Origin: Actinomycetota bacterium
GTDB taxonomy: Bacteria > Actinomycetota > Thermoleophilia > Gaiellales > Gaiellaceae
Direction: 5' to 3'
Assembly (NCBI GenBank): GCA_013698195.1
Contig: JACCVK010000014.1
Span: forward strand, 1-9,151
Length of the DNA: 9,151 bases
Both the position numbers and the translations under genes were made by a program. Below, in pieces: positions 7,037 to 9,151 of the stretch (positions within the stretch are counted from its first letter, which is position 1; every line of letters starts with the position of its first letter). A model generated the notes under the pieces. That model made no database searches, was not told where the DNA came from, and worked only from the letters and a program-made list of their open reading frames with translations.

Positions 7037-8644
7037 GTGGAGTCGACGGAGACGATAGTTGCGGCGGTCTCCGCCTGCGCGGCGGTGCTGGCGCTCGTTC
7101 TCGCGCTCTACGTCGCCCGCACGATCCGAGCGCGGTCCGATCGGAGATTGAAAGCCGTGCTCGGAAGGCTCGACCTGCATCTGAGTGGGATCTCGGCGAC
7201 CCTCGAACGGGTCGTCCAACGTGCGGGGGGACTGCGCGCAGTCGACGACCTCGAGCTCACCGTCGACTTCGACGAGCTGCTGCGGCGACTTGCGGCCGAA
7301 GTCGCGATGTGTACCGGAGCCGACGCCGCGGCCGCTCAGGTCCGTGGCCCCGCCGGAGAGCTACGAAGCGCGGAGTTCGGCGACGTCTCGAGTGTCCATT
7401 CGCTCGACGCCCCACTGGCCCGCCCGAGCGGGCCGTTCCGTGCGGTCACGATCAACTGGTCCTACCGACCAGGCGCGGCGAGCGCTCAGGATCCAGTCAC
7501 GTCCGCGCTCGTGGTTCCGATCCTCGAGAACGGCAGCGAGACGGGCGCCCTCGCTGCCTATGCACCGGAGTCATGGGTCTTCGGTCCCGAGCACGTTCAC
7601 GCACTCGAGGCGCTCGCCGCGGAGGCCGCGCCCGCGCTGACGGCGGCCCGTGGCTTCGCCGAAGCGCAGCGCGAGCTGACGGATGCGCTCACCGGGGTCC
7701 GAAACCGCGCCGGCTACGACGTCGAGCTCGATCGAGCCGTGAAGCGAGCGAGCGAGACCGGGAAGCCGCTCTCGCTCCTCATACTGAGCCGCGACGGGAG
7801 CGGTGAGACGAGCGACACGGCGCTCGACTCGACCGACGAGCTCATGGCGCGCGACGTCGCAGCGCTGCTCGTGAGCGCGACACGGGCAACCGACGTCGTG
7901 TGCCGGCGGCGGGAACGAGAGTTCGGCATCGTCCTTCGCGACACTGCAGGCGACACTGCTCGACGGTTCTACGGACGGCTGCGCGAAGCTGCCTCGCAGT
8001 CATCGTCTCGGTGGGACCGCCAGCAGACATTCGCCTCTGGGCTTGTGGAGTGGAAGCGGAACGAGACGAGCGAGGAGCTGGATGCTCGCACCCTTGCTGC
8101 CGTGGGCCATACCCACACGGAGCCCTTGGAGCTGCCGGCTGCCCAATCCGAGCCGGGTGCGGCATCCGTGACGCCGTCCTTCAGAAGCGACTTCGAGAAG
8201 CAGCTCGTAAGGGAGGTCGGCCGGGCGAAGCAGCTCGAGCGACCTCTGGCGCTGCTCGTCGCTCGCGTGGACGGCATCGAGCAGATCGAGATCGAGTACG
8301 GCGCGACCGCCGCCGACCGGGTGCTCGACGAGGTCAAGTCGCGCCTTCGAGGTGCTCTCGACCACGAGGACGCGGCTGCCCGCCTTGCCGGCAACGTGCT
8401 AGGGGTGATCCTCTCCGGATCGGAGACCCGAGGAGCCGAGAGCGTGTTCGCAGCGCTGCAAGCGTCGCTCGGGAGCGATCCCTCGACGCATCTGGCGCGT
8501 CTCGCGATCTCCGCCGGAATCACCGAGCTCGCCGCCTCGGACGACGCGGCCGTCCTCCTCGAGCGCGCCGAGCACGCACTCGAGCGGGCGGTCAGGACGG
8601 GTCCGGGCACAGTCGTCGTTGCGCTGGCGGCGGACGAGGAGTGA
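7037..8644 (+). CDS. Membrane-anchored GAF protein with two degenerate GGDEF domains
   Basis: A 535-residue signalling protein; no known gene name recognised. Residues about 7-28 form one hydrophobic helix followed by arginines (RTIRARSDRR), so the rest should be cytoplasmic. A helical linker leads to a GAF-like domain (about 70-205), ending in the typical FGPEHVHALEALAAEAAPAL helix. The first GGDEF fold begins with ELTDALTGVRNRAGYD (213-228), but its signature is REREF (292-296). Its RATD at 283-286 sits five residues before that, the I-site position that binds c-di-GMP. The second fold (about 383-530) has RVDGIEQIEIEYG, AGNVL in place of GGDEF, no I-site arginine (DHED), and the usual AISAGITELA C-terminal end. 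Cyclase activity is therefore unlikely; a c-di-GMP receptor or scaffold role is inferred. GTG start with a purine run (AGAGAGGGG) unusually close. Third-position GC is high throughout the frame, like the other genes. Confidence 0.85.
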   Translation: MESTETIVAAVSACAAVLALVLALYVARTIRARSDRRLKAVLGRLDLHLSGISATLERVVQRAGGLRAVDDLELTVDFDELLRRLAAEVAMCTGADAAAAQVRGPAGELRSAEFGDVSSVHSLDAPLARPSGPFRAVTINWSYRPGAASAQDPVTSALVVPILENGSETGALAAYAPESWVFGPEHVHALEALAAEAAPALTAARGFAEAQRELTDALTGVRNRAGYDVELDRAVKRASETGKPLSLLILSRDGSGETSDTALDSTDELMARDVAALLVSATRATDVVCRRREREFGIVLRDTAGDTARRFYGRLREAASQSSSRWDRQQTFASGLVEWKRNETSEELDARTLAAVGHTHTEPLELPAAQSEPGAASVTPSFRSDFEKQLVREVGRAKQLERPLALLVARVDGIEQIEIEYGATAADRVLDEVKSRLRGALDHEDAAARLAGNVLGVILSGSETRGAESVFAALQASLGSDPSTHLARLAISAGITELAASDDAAVLLERAEHALERAVRTGPGTVVVALAADEE

Positions 8645-8680
8645 CGTTGAAGTGGACGTCTCTTGTTCCCGCTAAAGCCA

Positions 8681-8714
8681 TGGTCAGCATCCAGATGACG
8701 AAGTACAGTGCGAC
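8681..8714 (+). promoter_or_regulatory. Candidate promoter of the second GAF gene, copy of the upstream element
   Basis: TGGTCA (8681-8686) is 4/6 to TTGACA, then a 17-nt spacer, then TACAGT (8704-8709) continuing as TACAGTGCGAC. The segment aligns with 6991-7023: both read TGG, CAGC, CAGATG and TACAGTGCGAC in the same order with one or two-base gaps. It would give a leader of about 75 nt before the GTG at 8793. The surrounding 8645-8792 is AT-richer than the genes and shows no credible coding sequence or terminator. Confidence 0.5.
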
Positions 8715-8792
8715 CAACGTTCGAGTGCTCGCTGGCGTAGCTGGAGGCTCTGGTCACTGCGGACATAGGGCCGCCAGGAGGAAGGGTTCGTT

Positions 8793-9151
8793 GTGTCGAC
8801 AACTGCGGTGATTCTCGTCACCGCTGCCGGGCTGGCGGCGGTAATGGTCCTCCTCGCGCTCCGGCGACGCGGTGGATCTGCGCCCGCGGAGAGCCCGGAG
8901 CTGGTGCGTGCCGTCGACGAGATGCGGAGCAAGATGGACGAGCTCGCGCACGATCTCACCGAGGCGCTCGACCGTGCCGAGCGGGAGACTCGCCGAAATC
9001 GGCTGTTCGGCGAGCTCGGCGGCTCCATCGATCTCGAGGAGGTCATGGACCGCGTCCTCGACGCGGCCATGGAGCTCACCGGCATCGACGCCGCGATGAT
9101 GGTCGTCGAAGGCCAAGGGGGGGCTCCGGCGGTGGGGACCCGCGGTATGAG
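8793..9151 (+). CDS. Membrane-anchored GAF-domain protein (partial, 3' end beyond window)
   Basis: The first 119 residues of a protein that runs off the right edge. GTG at 8793 has AGGAGG 11 nt upstream (8776-8781) and a second AAGGG run closer. Residues about 4-23 are one hydrophobic helix (VILVTAAGLAAVMVLLAL) followed by RRR. Residues about 34-70 form a charged, probably coiled-coil linker (DEMRSKMDELAHDLTEALDR). A GAF domain opens at about 78 with SIDLEEVMDRVLDAAMELTG, then IDAAMMVVEGQGG. The layout and GAF opening resemble the complete neighbour upstream (VDFDELLRRLAAEVAMCTGAD), and both have the same promoter element, so the two are probably paralogues or at least co-regulated. A run of seven G at 9117-9123 lies in the GAF coding sequence, and the frame reads sensibly through it. 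The output domain is unknown because it is outside the window. Confidence 0.8.
   Translation, partial: MSTTAVILVTAAGLAAVMVLLALRRRGGSAPAESPELVRAVDEMRSKMDELAHDLTEALDRAERETRRNRLFGELGGSIDLEEVMDRVLDAAMELTGIDAAMMVVEGQGGAPAVGTRGM

Noticed and set aside
6845..7219. N-terminal extension of rpsL upstream of the GTG at 6844
   Set aside because: The frame is open but encodes low-complexity Arg/Ser-rich sequence crossing the intergenic region and the opposite gene's start; S12 proteins begin at MPTVNQ and the GTG has AGGAG upstream.
8641..8811. 56-codon plus-strand frame starting with GTG that overlaps the previous stop as GTGA
   Set aside because: Its third codon positions lack the GC bias of all real genes here, it has no spaced Shine-Dalgarno, it covers the promoter element and overlaps the start of the next gene.
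9117..9123. Run of seven G in the partial GAF gene as a phase-variable tract
   Set aside because: Seven G is unremarkable at this GC content, and the reading frame continues sensibly on both sides; a sequencing length error cannot be excluded but nothing demands it.

Overview
The window is high-GC bacterial chromosome. The proteins and the gene order rpsL-rpsG-fusA-tuf-rpsJ-rplC-rplD-rplW-rplB (fused str and S10 operons) fit an actinobacterial-type genome. A deep lineage such as Thermoleophilia/Gaiellales is plausible but is inferred from protein flavour and codon bias only. There is no sign of phage, transposon, CRISPR or horizontally acquired DNA.

Positions 1-6844 are one tightly packed minus-strand operon, transcribed from rpsL leftward: S12, S7, EF-G, EF-Tu, S10, L3, L4, L23, and L2, which runs off the left edge. 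Junctions are short or overlapping (TAA directly followed by GTG, ATGA, TGATG). The fusA-tuf and tuf-rpsJ junctions each carry a perfect hairpin whose 5' arm contains the upstream stop codon, with the next gene's Shine-Dalgarno just beyond the hairpin. These genes supply the decoding-centre and exit-tunnel ribosomal proteins and the two main elongation GTPases.

Positions 6845-7036 are a divergent intergenic region. It holds the leader, and presumably the promoter, of the ribosomal operon on the minus strand and a recognisable promoter for the plus-strand gene.

Positions 7037-9151 carry two plus-strand membrane-anchored signalling proteins. The first is complete (535 aa): a membrane helix, a GAF-like domain and two consecutive GGDEF-fold domains. 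Both GGDEF domains have lost the catalytic signature, but the first keeps an RxxD I-site at the canonical spacing, so it looks like a c-di-GMP receptor rather than a synthase. The second is cut by the right edge: a membrane helix, a charged helical linker and the start of a GAF domain. The two genes are preceded by closely similar promoter elements, each with a -35-like hexamer, a 17-bp spacer and the identical 11-mer TACAGTGCGAC. This suggests common regulation or duplication.

The most interesting parts are this gene pair with its repeated promoter element and the stop-codon hairpins in the EF-G/EF-Tu/S10 segment. The rest is ordinary housekeeping sequence.
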